Positions 1-8,999 of a DNA stretch of 64,000 bases are shown piece after piece. The notes under the pieces were generated by a model, which saw nothing but the letters and a program-made list of their open reading frames with translations, searched no databases and was not told the origin of the DNA. How positions within the stretch are numbered: the stretch's first letter is position 1; each line of letters opens with the position of its first letter. The position numbers and the translations under genes were made by a program. The DNA comes from Micromonospora zingiberis (lineage in GTDB: Bacteria; Actinomycetota; Actinomycetes; Mycobacteriales; Micromonosporaceae), in NCBI RefSeq assembly GCF_004331455.1, contig NZ_SJJR01000004.1, positions 248,001-312,000 on the forward strand, in the 5' to 3' direction.

Positions 1-2384
1 TCCGCGACGAACTGGGCACCGCCCCCGGCCAACGGCTGACCGCGATCCACCGGGCGGTACTCCAGGGCAAGCCGCCCGCCGACCGTCGGACGACGGCCCG
101 GCCGCCGGCCGGCGCCGACCCGGTGTGCCAGGTGCCGTTGGCCACCGCGGACTTCACCGGCCAGGACAAGGCCCTCAGCGATCTCGTCACGAGACTGACG
201 CCGACCGACCGGCCCGCACCACCCATCGTGGTGGTCTCCGGGCCACCCGGGGTCGGCAAGACCACGCTGGCGGTGCACGCCGCGCACGCCCTGCGCGCCG
301 ATTATCCCGACGGGGCGCTGTTCATCCGGCTCTCCGGCGCGACTCGACAGGCCCGCGCACCCGGCGAGGTGCTGCTCGACCTCATCCAGGGCATCGGCGG
401 CTCCACCAGTCCCGGCCGCGACAACGTCGAGACCCGGTCGGCCGCCTGGCGGGCGCTGGCAGCCGACCGGCGCCTGCTGGTGGTGCTCGATGACGCGGCC
501 ACCGGCAACGAGCTGTTGCCGTTGCTGCCCGGGACCGCCGGTTGCGCGGTGCTGGTCACCAGCCGACGCCGGATCACCGATCTACCCGGTGCCGGCCTGC
601 TGCTGGTCCAGCCACTGACCGACGAACAGGGCCTGGTGATGCTGCGCCGCATCGTCGGGGTGGACCGGGTCGCCGCCGATGCGGCGGCGGCCGAGCGGAT
701 CCGTGACTACTGCGCCAACCTGCCGCTCGCGCTCCGGATCGCCGGTGCGCGGCTGGCCGCCCGACCTGACCTGTCGCTGGCCGACTTCGCCGAGCGGCTT
801 GCCGACGAACGCCGCCGGCTCGACGAACTGTCCACCAGCGACCACGCGGTGCGGGGCAGCCTCCGACTCAGCTACCAGGACCTGGACCCGACCGCCCGGC
901 AGTTGCTGCGACGGCTTGCGGTGCTCGGCACCCGGGAGGTGCCCGCCGCGGCCCTGGCGCTCCTCGCCGGCACCGACGCGGTGCGGGCGGACGCCGCCGT
1001 GGAACATCTGGTCGGCGCGAATCTGCTCGACACCACGACCACCGGCCAGGGCGAGCCGCGCTACCGGCTGCACGACCTGCTGCGTACCTTCGGGCGGGAG
1101 CGCGCCGTGCTGGAGGAGCCGGCAGCGGATCTCGACCTGGCCCTGAAGGGACTGGTCGCCGCCGCCGCCACGGCCGCGCGGGCGGCCACCGCCCGACTGC
1201 CGTACCCCTCGTTCAACCCGGCACCGCCGCAGGCCACCGCCGGTACGACACCGCCCGCGGTGCTGTTGCGCCAGGTCCGCAAGGACCCGCGCACCTGGCT
1301 GCGGACCGAGCGCAGCAACCTGGTCGCCGCCTGCCGGTACGCGGCTGCCCGTGGTTGGCTCGACCTCGCCGTCGGCCTTGCCGCCGCGCTCAACAGCCAC
1401 CTCTGGACCGAGGGGCGTCTCGACGAACTGGCTCAGGTGCACCGGGCGGTCCGGCTGGCCGCCACGCGCCTCGGTGACCAGGAGCATCTGGCCTGGTCGG
1501 TGTTCATGAACGCGCGGCTGGCGGGGATGCGCGGCGAACTCGACGTGGCGCGGCGGGGATTCCGAGACGCCCGCGACCGGGCGGCCGGACGGTCGATGCC
1601 CCAGTTGGTGGGGCACTCGCTGGCGGCATCCAGCCTCTACCGGGCAGAGGGACGGGCCGGCGACGAGACCAGCGTGCGGTACGGAAGGCTCGCGGTGGCC
1701 GTCTTCCGGCGGATCGGTGACCGCGCCGGGGAGGTCGAGGCGCTGCGCGCCACCGCGCTCGCCCTGAATCGCCCCGACCGTCCCGGGGCGGCCCTGGCCG
1801 TGCTCGACGACGCGCTGCCGATCATCGACCGGCTGGACGACCCGATGGCCCGGGCCATGCTGCTCAACGCTCGGGCGGGGATCCTGACCGTCGCCGGCCG
1901 GTACGCCGAGGGCGCCCGGGACTGCCGGCGTTGCATCGACCTGCTGCGTGGCATCGGTGAACGGGTGTTGCGGGCGTACGCGCACAGCCAACTCGGCTAC
2001 CTGCTGCTCGGCCTTGACCGGGTCGACGAGGCGGTGCCCGAGTTCGCCACCGCGCTCGACCTCGGGGTGGAGTTCGGCGACCAGACGCTGATCACCTGTA
2101 TGGAGCGGAATCTGGCGCTCAACCTGTGTCGGCTCGGCCTGGACCGGCAGGCCGCCGATGTGGTCGGCCGGTGCGCGGAGACGCTGCGGCGACTGGGCAA
2201 CCTCGGGCGGGCTTCGCTGACCCTGCGGCTGCTGGCGGTGGTACACGAGCGGCTCGGTGACCGGGCCGGCGCCACGGCGGCGCGGCTGGTGGCCGACCGC
2301 ACGGCGGCGGCCGACCTGTTCAACGACGAGCGGCTCGCCCTGCTGCGCCGGCTCGTCGAAGGCCCGATCGGTGAACCGGCATAG
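1..2384 (+). CDS. AfsR/SARP-type transcriptional regulator, 3' part (NB-ARC ATPase plus TPR)
   Basis: The reading frame is open from base 3, so the gene begins before the window. The first ~35 visible codons (LGTAPGQRLTAIHRAVLQG) look like the end of a bacterial transcriptional activation domain of SARP regulators. Then comes an NB-ARC/STAND ATPase with Walker A GPPGVGKTT and Walker B LLVVLDDA, followed by an alpha-helical TPR-rich C-terminal half of ~400 residues. The OmpR-type DNA-binding domain expected at the N-terminus lies outside the window. Family knowledge: such proteins are pathway or global activators of secondary metabolism and development in actinomycetes, with the STAND ATPase acting as an on/off switch. 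The target genes cannot be named from this window. It ends tail-to-tail with the SapA-like gene, with two hairpins between. Confidence 0.9.
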   Translation, partial: RDELGTAPGQRLTAIHRAVLQGKPPADRRTTARPPAGADPVCQVPLATADFTGQDKALSDLVTRLTPTDRPAPPIVVVSGPPGVGKTTLAVHAAHALRADYPDGALFIRLSGATRQARAPGEVLLDLIQGIGGSTSPGRDNVETRSAAWRALAADRRLLVVLDDAATGNELLPLLPGTAGCAVLVTSRRRITDLPGAGLLLVQPLTDEQGLVMLRRIVGVDRVAADAAAAERIRDYCANLPLALRIAGARLAARPDLSLADFAERLADERRRLDELSTSDHAVRGSLRLSYQDLDPTARQLLRRLAVLGTREVPAAALALLAGTDAVRADAAVEHLVGANLLDTTTTGQGEPRYRLHDLLRTFGRERAVLEEPAADLDLALKGLVAAAATAARAATARLPYPSFNPAPPQATAGTTPPAVLLRQVRKDPRTWLRTERSNLVAACRYAAARGWLDLAVGLAAALNSHLWTEGRLDELAQVHRAVRLAATRLGDQEHLAWSVFMNARLAGMRGELDVARRGFRDARDRAAGRSMPQLVGHSLAASSLYRAEGRAGDETSVRYGRLAVAVFRRIGDRAGEVEALRATALALNRPDRPGAALAVLDDALPIIDRLDDPMARAMLLNARAGILTVAGRYAEGARDCRRCIDLLRGIGERVLRAYAHSQLGYLLLGLDRVDEAVPEFATALDLGVEFGDQTLITCMERNLALNLCRLGLDRQAADVVGRCAETLRRLGNLGRASLTLRLLAVVHERLGDRAGATAARLVADRTAAADLFNDERLALLRRLVEGPIGEPA

Positions 2385-2388
2385 CGCG

Positions 2389-2445
2389 GTGCGGGCGTCC
2401 GCCCCCTGGACACCCGCACCGCCGGAGCGGGCCCCGAGGGGCCCG
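2389..2445. terminator. two stacked hairpins between convergent genes
   Basis: Hairpin one pairs 2389-2400 with 2408-2419 (GTGCGGGCGTCC / GGACACCCGCAC, one mismatch, 7-nt loop). Hairpin two pairs 2428-2435 with 2438-2445 (CGGGCCCC/GGGGCCCG, 2-nt loop). They fill the 71-nt gap between the stop of the SARP regulator and the stop of the SapA-like gene, so a bidirectional terminator is likely. There is no U tract, as is usual in high-GC actinomycetes. Confidence 0.6.
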
Positions 2446-2455
2446 GCCGGTACCG

Positions 2456-2953
2456 CTACCCGCAGTTGCCCAGCGTGGTCCGGCCGCCGCTGGCGAGGGT
2501 GCCGTTGCCGCCGGTCGGCGTGCTCCAGATCCAACCGAAGTAGGTGACGCAGCGGCCGGAGGCGAACCGGATGACGTTCGCGTAGTGCGAGAAGTCGCCG
2601 GCGTCGTCGTAGGTCACGATGCTGCCGTTGGCCTGCTGCACCCCGATCTGGGCCCGGGTCCGGGTGGGCGTGCCGTGGTACGAGGTCTTGCGGGTCACCA
2701 CGCAGTTGTTGCCGTTGCTGCTGTTGTAGGCGAGGTGCACGTAGCCGTAGACCGTTCCGGACGGCGTGGTCACCGCCCGGGTTCCGTCGCTGACGATGCC
2801 GTACCCGGAACCGCAGGCCGCCGCGATCGCCTCCGCCTGTGAGTGGGCCGACGCGGGCGAGGCGGACAGGGTAACCATTCCGGCCACCGCCATGGCGAGC
2901 GCGCCCGCCGTGGCGAGCAGTCTGCGGCCGGTCAGGGAAAGTACTCGATTCAC
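2456..2953 (-). CDS. secreted spore-associated protein A-like protein
   Basis: 165 residues. GTG start at 2953 chosen because GGAGG lies about 8 nt upstream; the open frame continues further upstream but without a signal peptide at its start. The N-terminus is a clear Sec signal (basic NRVLSLTGRR, hydrophobic core, cleavage near ASPASAHS). The mature part, with ACGSGYGIV, a VHLAYNSSNGNNCVV stretch and four cysteines, resembles Streptomyces spore-associated protein A, a small secreted protein released with spores. The exact role of that family is poorly defined. It is an isolated gene, convergent with the SARP regulator. The assignment rests on motif resemblance. Confidence 0.75.
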   Translation of the reverse strand: MNRVLSLTGRRLLATAGALAMAVAGMVTLSASPASAHSQAEAIAAACGSGYGIVSDGTRAVTTPSGTVYGYVHLAYNSSNGNNCVVTRKTSYHGTPTRTRAQIGVQQANGSIVTYDDAGDFSHYANVIRFASGRCVTYFGWIWSTPTGGNGTLASGGRTTLGNCG

Positions 2954-3102
2954 CGGAATCCTCCGTCCTGGTAGCGGGGCCGTCCCGCGTGGTGACGAGG
3001 TTCCCGGGGTCGCCAACAGTGCGGCCACATTCTGACCACATCGGCCCACACCGGGACCGGGCACGACCGCCCCGGGCCGCTGCGGTCACCGTCAGCGGCG
3101 GG

Positions 3103-3738
3103 TCACAGCCCCTGCTCACGGGCCATGCTGATCGCCTGCGCCCGGTCGGCGACCTGGAGTTTGGCGAAGATGTTGGAGACGTGGTTGCGGACGGTCTTGG
3201 TGCTCAACCCGAGCCGGGCCGCGATCTGCGGATTGGTCAGGTGTTGCGCGATCAACGTGAGGATCTCCCGCTCCCGGGCGGTGAGGTCGGGAAACGCCGG
3301 CTCGTTGTGGGCGAGCCCGGCGAAGTAGCCCATCAGCCGGGTGGCGATGGCGGGCCCGAAGATCGCCTCGCCGTCGGCCACCACCCGTACCGAGCGGATG
3401 ATCTCCAGCCGGCGGGCGCCCTTGAGGACGTAGCCGCGCGCCCCGGCCCGTAGGGCGGCGAAGACCGAGTCGTCGTCGTCCGCCATGGACAGGATCAGCA
3501 CCCGTACGTGCGGGCTCATCCGGACCAGCCGCTCGGTGGCCGCGATGCCGCCCATGCCGGGCATGGTCAGGTCGAGCAGCACCACGTCGGGCTGGAGGCG
3601 CCCCAGCACGGCCAGCGCCTCCTCACCACTGGCGGCCTCGCCACACACCTCGATGTCGGCGCTGGTGGCCAGCAACGCCCGCAGCCCCGCCCGGAACGGC
3701 GCGTGGTCGTCAACCAGCAGTACGCGGATCTGATCCAT
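3103..3738 (-). CDS. NarL/FixJ-family response regulator
   Basis: 211 residues. The N-terminal receiver domain has the acidic pair in LLVDDH and the phospho-acceptor Asp in VVLLDLTMPG. The C-terminal LuxR-type helix-turn-helix reads LTAREREIL...STKTVRNHVSNIF. The ATG at 3738 lies inside the last codons of the upstream histidine kinase (29-nt overlap), so the two are co-transcribed and probably translationally coupled. It should be phosphorylated by that kinase and act as a DNA-binding regulator. Its targets are unknown; the adjacent membrane protein at 5947-6648 is one candidate. Confidence 0.95.
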   Translation of the reverse strand: MDQIRVLLVDDHAPFRAGLRALLATSADIEVCGEAASGEEALAVLGRLQPDVVLLDLTMPGMGGIAATERLVRMSPHVRVLILSMADDDDSVFAALRAGARGYVLKGARRLEIIRSVRVVADGEAIFGPAIATRLMGYFAGLAHNEPAFPDLTAREREILTLIAQHLTNPQIAARLGLSTKTVRNHVSNIFAKLQVADRAQAISMAREQGL

Positions 3739-5839
3739 CGGATTCCTTCGTGCCGGTGAGCAGGGTCGCGGTCACCCGGGTACCGGTGTCCGGCGCCGAG
3801 CTGACGACACAGGAGCCGCCGAGTTCCTCGGCCCGCTCCCGCATCGAGTGCATGCCGACGCCGTCGGGCTGGCCCGGCCGGCGGCCCCGCCCGTCGTCGC
3901 GTACCTCAAGGTGTAACCGCCCGTCGGCGGCCCACAGCCGCAGCTCGACGGTGCTGGCGTGGGCGTGCCGGCGGGCGTTGTTCAGCGCCTCCACCGCGAT
4001 CCGGTACGCGGCGACCTCGGCGGCAGCCGACAGCGCGGGCAGCGCCGCCGGGGCGTCGACGAGCACCCGTGGCCCGTCGGCCGGTCCGGCCGCGATGTGC
4101 GACCGCAGCGCCGCGGCCAGGTCCATGGTGTCCAGCGCGGGCGGTCGCAGGCCGTTGACCAGGCGGCGTACGTCGGCCACGGCGGTGCGGGCGTCGACCA
4201 CGATCTCCTCCAGTAGCCGCCGGGTCGACTCACCCGGCCCGAGTTCCTGGGCCGCCTCGGCGCGCATGGTCAGCCCGGCCAGCGTCGGCCCGAGGCCGTC
4301 GTGCAGGTCCCGGCGCAGCCGGCGGCGTTCCTCCTCGCGGGCCAGCACCAACTGCTCGCGGGAGCGTTGCAGGTCGGCGGCGAGGGACTGGGCCCGGTCG
4401 AGGGCCCGGACCGCCTGCACGGCGACGCCGATGTGCCGGGCCAGGTCGCGCAGGAGCCGCAGTTCCCGGGCGCCGAGGGTGTGCTCCCCGGCCCGTGGGC
4501 CGAGCAGCAGGTGACCGACCGGTTCGCCGGCCGCCAGCGGCAGCCGTACCGGCTCGGCGGGTGGGACACCGAGCCGGTACGACCGGCCGTCCACGGTCGC
4601 GATCTCCACGTACGACAGTTGCAGCGCCTCGCGTACGGTCGCGGTGCTGGTGGCGAGTACGGCGGCGGCGTCCTGGGTCTGTTCCAGCCGCTGCCCGAGC
4701 CGGGCCAGGACCGCGTACGGGTCGTCCCGCTCGCCGTACACCAGCAGGTTGACCCGCCGTTGCAGCCAGTGCCGCAGCGGTGCGACGAGCAGCGCGGCCA
4801 CCGCCGCACCGACGAACGACACCGGCAGGCTGGCCGAGGTGTCGAAGCCGGCCCCGAGCAGGCCGACGACCAGCACGTAGGTGCCCCCGACGGCGGTCGA
4901 CAGGGCGACGAACACAGCGGTCCGACTGATCAGCAGGTCGATGTCGAACAGCCGGTGCTGCCGGATGGCGATGCCGATCGCGATCGGGATCAGCGCGCCG
5001 CTGATCCCGCCGGCCAGATCCCAGAACACGCTGCCGTACGGGAACAGGCCGGGCCGCCCGTCGGTCAGCCCGGCCACCAGTCGGGCGGCCACCACCGCGA
5101 CCGCGAGCGCCACCGCGTACCCGAGCCACTTGACCTGCTGGCGGCGCACGCCCCGGGCCCGGCGGGCCTGCCAGACGAGCGCCGCGCCCGCCGCCACGAA
5201 GACCAGCGCGCTGGTCAGCGTGGCCGCACCGGCGGCCAGGTCGGCCACCGGCTGCCAGCCCGCGACACCCAGTGGATTGACCGCGCCGACCGGGGCGACC
5301 TGCTCGTTGGCGCCGGGCCGCAGCGCGCCGGTGACCATCGCCGCCGCGCCGGTGACCAGCACCGCCCAGATCGCCGGCCGCCATCTCGGCGACGGCGGCC
5401 GGCCGTCGGGGAAGAACACCGGGATCAGCGCCAGCGCCGCGTTGCCCGGCACCCAGAGCCAGTTCTGCGGCCAGGCCAGGGCGGCGGCCAGCGGCAGCGA
5501 GCCGGGCTCGACGATCACGCCGTGCGCCGCGTACTGACCGCACGCCTCCTGTAGGGCGAAGCAGAAACCACTGGTGAGGGCCAACCAGCCGATCGGGTGG
5601 TCCGGGCGACGCGCGGCGATGGTGGCGCCGACGACCGCGCTGGTGACCACCAGGAACAGATGCGTGACGTCGTTGACGGTGGCGCGGTTGAGCACGGCCA
5701 GCCCCACCGCGCCGACGGTCAGCAGCAGCGTGGTGACGCACACCGGCCACGCCGCCCGGCGCACCCAGGCCAGGCGGACGTGGTGGCCCGGGTGCGTCGC
5801 TACGTCGGCCGGTTCGCTGGCCGTGTGGTGGCTGGTCAT
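3710..5839 (-). CDS. membrane sensor histidine kinase (HisKA_3 type)
   Basis: 709 residues from ATG 5839. The N-terminal half has about seven hydrophobic segments. It is followed by a GAF-like cytoplasmic region, then the dimerisation/phospho-acceptor motif RRDLHDGLGPTLAGL with His513, and a HATPase domain (EALNNARRHA, DDGRG, GVGMHSMRERAEELGG). This is the NarL/DesK kinase class, partner of the response regulator whose start it overlaps. The stimulus is not evident; the long membrane module suggests sensing of a membrane or envelope condition. No strong Shine-Dalgarno is seen at this start, so the exact N-terminus is less certain than the rest. Confidence 0.92.
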   Translation of the reverse strand: MTSHHTASEPADVATHPGHHVRLAWVRRAAWPVCVTTLLLTVGAVGLAVLNRATVNDVTHLFLVVTSAVVGATIAARRPDHPIGWLALTSGFCFALQEACGQYAAHGVIVEPGSLPLAAALAWPQNWLWVPGNAALALIPVFFPDGRPPSPRWRPAIWAVLVTGAAAMVTGALRPGANEQVAPVGAVNPLGVAGWQPVADLAAGAATLTSALVFVAAGAALVWQARRARGVRRQQVKWLGYAVALAVAVVAARLVAGLTDGRPGLFPYGSVFWDLAGGISGALIPIAIGIAIRQHRLFDIDLLISRTAVFVALSTAVGGTYVLVVGLLGAGFDTSASLPVSFVGAAVAALLVAPLRHWLQRRVNLLVYGERDDPYAVLARLGQRLEQTQDAAAVLATSTATVREALQLSYVEIATVDGRSYRLGVPPAEPVRLPLAAGEPVGHLLLGPRAGEHTLGARELRLLRDLARHIGVAVQAVRALDRAQSLAADLQRSREQLVLAREEERRRLRRDLHDGLGPTLAGLTMRAEAAQELGPGESTRRLLEEIVVDARTAVADVRRLVNGLRPPALDTMDLAAALRSHIAAGPADGPRVLVDAPAALPALSAAAEVAAYRIAVEALNNARRHAHASTVELRLWAADGRLHLEVRDDGRGRRPGQPDGVGMHSMRERAEELGGSCVVSSAPDTGTRVTATLLTGTKESDGSDPRTAG

Positions 5840-5946
5840 CGCGCCGCCGACACTAGACGCCCCACCCGGCCCGGCGGATCGGACGACCGGCCCGGCACCT
5901 CGAACGTCACGCCGAGCCGGCCGCCGTGGCCCCGGCAGTTGCACGG

Positions 5947-6648
5947 TCAGTCCCGCCCGCGCTCCGGACGCTGACCGAACGCCAGTGCCAGCCCGGCCAC
6001 GATCGTCCAGATTCCGGCCGGCACCAACGCGATGTACTGCACCGGCGTCAGCTGGGTGGCGGCGATCAACACGGCGATGACCACGCTGAACACCGCGAAC
6101 CACCGGCTGACCGAGCCGTGCCGCAGCCCGCCGACCGCGATCGCACCGGCGCTGAGTCCGATCCCGCCCCACAGCCAGGTCATGGTGGCGACGATGGTCA
6201 GCTGCGGGGCGATGACGTCGGGGTCGTACTGCTCGGCCGCGCCGAGGGCGAAGAACAGTTCCGTCGAGATGCCGCCGCCGATGAGCAGCCCGACCAGCAC
6301 CAGCCCGACGCCGGTCGCGGCCAGCGTCGGCACCAGACTGTCGGCCGGTTCCTGCGCGGCCAGGTACCGCCGCAGGCCGGCCGCGAAGACCGCCAGGCAG
6401 ACGATGACGACCACGGTCACCACCTGGTGTGCCCAGACGTGGCCGGTGCGGTCGGCCAGGGCGGCGACGTAGCCGGCGTTGTCGGCGCGGAACTGCTCGG
6501 CGGGCGCGGTCAGCGTGGCCGTGGCGAAGATGCCGACCAGACCGACCAGCCCGCCGACCGTGCCGGCGAGCGCCCAGGCCCGTCTCGGCCGTACGGACTC
6601 CGTCGGCGCACTCCCGGTCGGGCCGGCCGGCATCGTGGCGGGGTACAT
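5947..6648 (-). CDS. six-helix membrane protein of unknown function
   Basis: 233 residues. ATG 6648 is supported by GAGGAGG about 8 nt upstream. Six hydrophobic helices can be read, with short loops and a soluble stretch after helix 1. No catalytic motif was recognised; it looks like a small conserved actinobacterial membrane protein. It lies 107 nt upstream of the kinase gene on the same strand, so it may be the first gene of a membrane protein-kinase-regulator operon and could be a sensor accessory or a target of the pair. That link is inference from position only. Confidence 0.7.
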   Translation of the reverse strand: MYPATMPAGPTGSAPTESVRPRRAWALAGTVGGLVGLVGIFATATLTAPAEQFRADNAGYVAALADRTGHVWAHQVVTVVVIVCLAVFAAGLRRYLAAQEPADSLVPTLAATGVGLVLVGLLIGGGISTELFFALGAAEQYDPDVIAPQLTIVATMTWLWGGIGLSAGAIAVGGLRHGSVSRWFAVFSVVIAVLIAATQLTPVQYIALVPAGIWTIVAGLALAFGQRPERGRD

Positions 6649-6968
6649 GGTGGTTTACCTCCTCGGTCGGTGAACGGTTCGGGACCGACCCTGCCGCCCG
6701 GCCGACCCGGAGCACCCGGGTCACCCGGTCCCGACCGGTCGGGATCTGGGCCGGGACAGCCGTCCCCGCCGTCGGCCGGCTTCGTGGTCGGCGGCGGCCC
6801 GCCGAGCCGGCCGGACCGGGCGCGGTGCTGGCTGCCGGTGGTGGGTGGAGGATCCCGGCCCGGCGGGACGGGCGTCCCTGGTGACCGGGACCGGCTGCCG
6901 GCTCTACTGCTCCGGGGCGACACCGACCCGGTGTCGCCCCGGCCACTGCGGCGAAGGGAACGACAGCG
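6649..6968. promoter_or_regulatory. divergent intergenic region with a leader hairpin
   Basis: 320 nt between the divergent membrane-protein gene and the first lipoprotein gene. It must hold promoters for both. The clearest element is a perfect 14-bp hairpin, 6912-6925 with 6929-6942 (CCGGGGCGACACCG, loop ACC), ending 26 nt before the ATG at 6969. A stem that stable in the 5' leader could act as an operator, attenuator or mRNA stabiliser. I see no convincing -35/-10 pair. Confidence 0.5.
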
Positions 6969-8999
6969 ATGACCCGACCCTGCCACCCGGACCGGGGTGT
7001 CGACCCGCCACGAGGACGGGTCCGATGGCGACGACCGGTGGCGGTGCTGCTCTGCGTCGCGGTCGTCGGCACCGCCTGTACCTCCGATCGCGACGACCCG
7101 ACGCCGACCGGATCGGTCGACCGGGCGGCCATCGAGTCGGTCGCCGGTACGCTCCCGGCCGACCCGGTCGAGGCGGCCGAACGACTCGTCGGCGTGATCC
7201 ACGCCGAGGACCCGGGGCGGTCCGCCGCCGCCACCGCCGAACTGCTGCGCCGCTCCGGGCACCCGATCGTGTCCGCGAAGGGACCGGTGGTGGCCCTGCC
7301 CGACCAGGTGACGCTCTACGACGCGCCGGTCTACGCCGAGCTGATCCCGTTGCTGGCCACCGCGACCCGGGCGCAGGACCGGTACACCGTGGACCAACTC
7401 GGCAGCCTGCTCCAGGCGGTCGGGCTGACCCCGAAGAAGCTGACGTTCGCCCAGCTGACCACGGCCGTCGCCGGATGGGCCAAGGAGCCCGACGACCACC
7501 CGATCTTCGTCTCCGCGGCGGCCGGGGTACGGGCCCTGTCGGCCCACCGCGACCAGGTGCTGTTTTCCGGTGCCGATCCGACGACGACCCACCTCGACCC
7601 GTTGCAGACGATCCTGCTGCTCGGGCACGCGACCAGCCGGCTGGCCGAGGTGCTACCGGAGGAGCGGGCGCAGGCCGCCGCCCGGCCGGGCCTGGTCGAC
7701 CGGCTGCTCGGCGGCGGTGTCGCGTACGCCGGGTCCGACGACGGGCCGTGCCAGGCCATCACCCGCCGGACCAAGCCGCCCCAGGACCCGGTGGCCAAGG
7801 GGATCATCGACTCGTCGAAGGGCTACCTCAAGGACGGGCTCGTCAAGCTTTTCCCCAAGGAGACCCAGGACCGGATCGGCCGGGCGGACGAGGTGTGGGG
7901 CAAGTCGAGCGCGGCGGCGAGCGCGATCCTGCTGTTGTTGGGTGCCCGGCTGTCGCTGACCGCCGACAAGACCAGCACCCACTTCAAGCACACCGCGGGT
8001 AGCCGGGCCGAGCACATCACAATGACCGCCAAGGCGAGCTTCGACCTCGAAGCCGACAAGGACCTGTTGGAGTGCTACTCGCTGGCCGGGGTCACCATCC
8101 CACCGGCCGGCCCGTTGAAGGACTTCACCATCCGCTGGAACAGCGTCCAACCGCAGGCCCACACCATCCAGAAGGGCGGCATGCAGTTGCTGCGGGCGGT
8201 GTCGGCGGACAGCAGGAAGGCGACCCGTGGGGTGAAGACCGGCAGCGACGGCACGGCCACCCTGGAGGTCAAGCCGCCGGTGGAGGATCCGGACGGCGAG
8301 GGGGAGAAGCTGACCGGGTACGCCACCTACCTCGCCTCGCTGGACCGGGAGAGCCTTCCGTTCGAGCTCGGTGACGCGTACGGCCTGCTCAGCAACCCGG
8401 TCGGGTTCGGTGTGGGAAAGAACTTCGACCTGCTGCGTGACGTGCTGGTCAAGGTGGGTCTGCCGGAGCAGAGCATCACCCTTGAGGTGACCTACCACGG
8501 TGTGGACATCGTGCTGGCCCAGGGCGAGAACGAGGTCGACCTGATCCTGGCGAAGCTGCCCAGGGTCTACGTCGACCTGGTCAGCTGTGCCGGCGTCGGT
8601 GGGCCGTTCAAGGGCACCGCCGGCTACGACGGCGCGCGGAGCGGCCAACTGTTGCAGATGGCCGGCGCGGCGGCCGGGGTACGGGTGCCGAAGGACTTCT
8701 CCGGCAAGAAGAACCAGATCAGCGTCCTGCCGCTGCCCGACCATCCCGGGCCACATCCGTTCTTCATCATGAAGGGCGAGGGTGGCAGCCAGTTCCTCGA
8801 CGGCGTCCTGCGCTTCTACCCGTTCCTCAACACCCGGGCGGTGGTGCTCGCCGACTACCGGATCGGCCGGCCGGTCGGCGACGTCGAGATCCTGCTCGCC
8901 GGAGACACCTACCCGTTCAGCAAGCTCTCCTGGCCCGTCGTGCGGGTCACCGCCGACCCGCGCTGCCCCAAGGTGAGGTACTTCCATGACGAGACGTGA
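6969..8999 (+). CDS. large lipoprotein of unknown function
   Basis: 676 residues. The start at 6969 is preceded by GAAGGGAACG. The N-terminus has an extended basic region, a hydrophobic core and a lipobox ending GTACTS, so the protein should be lipid-anchored outside the membrane. The N-terminal third is helical and rich in Ala/Leu; the later part looks beta-rich. A few cysteines are scattered (GPCQ, LECYS, VSCAG, PRCPK) and could form disulfides. I recognise no enzyme family. Its last 14 nt overlap the next lipoprotein gene, so the two form an operon and probably act together at the cell surface. Confidence 0.75.
   Translation: MTRPCHPDRGVDPPRGRVRWRRPVAVLLCVAVVGTACTSDRDDPTPTGSVDRAAIESVAGTLPADPVEAAERLVGVIHAEDPGRSAAATAELLRRSGHPIVSAKGPVVALPDQVTLYDAPVYAELIPLLATATRAQDRYTVDQLGSLLQAVGLTPKKLTFAQLTTAVAGWAKEPDDHPIFVSAAAGVRALSAHRDQVLFSGADPTTTHLDPLQTILLLGHATSRLAEVLPEERAQAAARPGLVDRLLGGGVAYAGSDDGPCQAITRRTKPPQDPVAKGIIDSSKGYLKDGLVKLFPKETQDRIGRADEVWGKSSAAASAILLLLGARLSLTADKTSTHFKHTAGSRAEHITMTAKASFDLEADKDLLECYSLAGVTIPPAGPLKDFTIRWNSVQPQAHTIQKGGMQLLRAVSADSRKATRGVKTGSDGTATLEVKPPVEDPDGEGEKLTGYATYLASLDRESLPFELGDAYGLLSNPVGFGVGKNFDLLRDVLVKVGLPEQSITLEVTYHGVDIVLAQGENEVDLILAKLPRVYVDLVSCAGVGGPFKGTAGYDGARSGQLLQMAGAAAGVRVPKDFSGKKNQISVLPLPDHPGPHPFFIMKGEGGSQFLDGVLRFYPFLNTRAVVLADYRIGRPVGDVEILLAGDTYPFSKLSWPVVRVTADPRCPKVRYFHDET

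Noticed and set aside
582..3119. 845-residue open frame on the minus strand over the SARP regulator
   Set aside because: Antisense to a clear regulator with motifs; an artefact of high GC where stops are rare. Low-complexity Arg/Pro/Gly protein with no domains.
5840..7234. Upstream extension of the histidine kinase frame
   Set aside because: The extra ~465 codons overlap the six-helix membrane gene antisense-phase and lack protein-like composition; the kinase starts at 5839.
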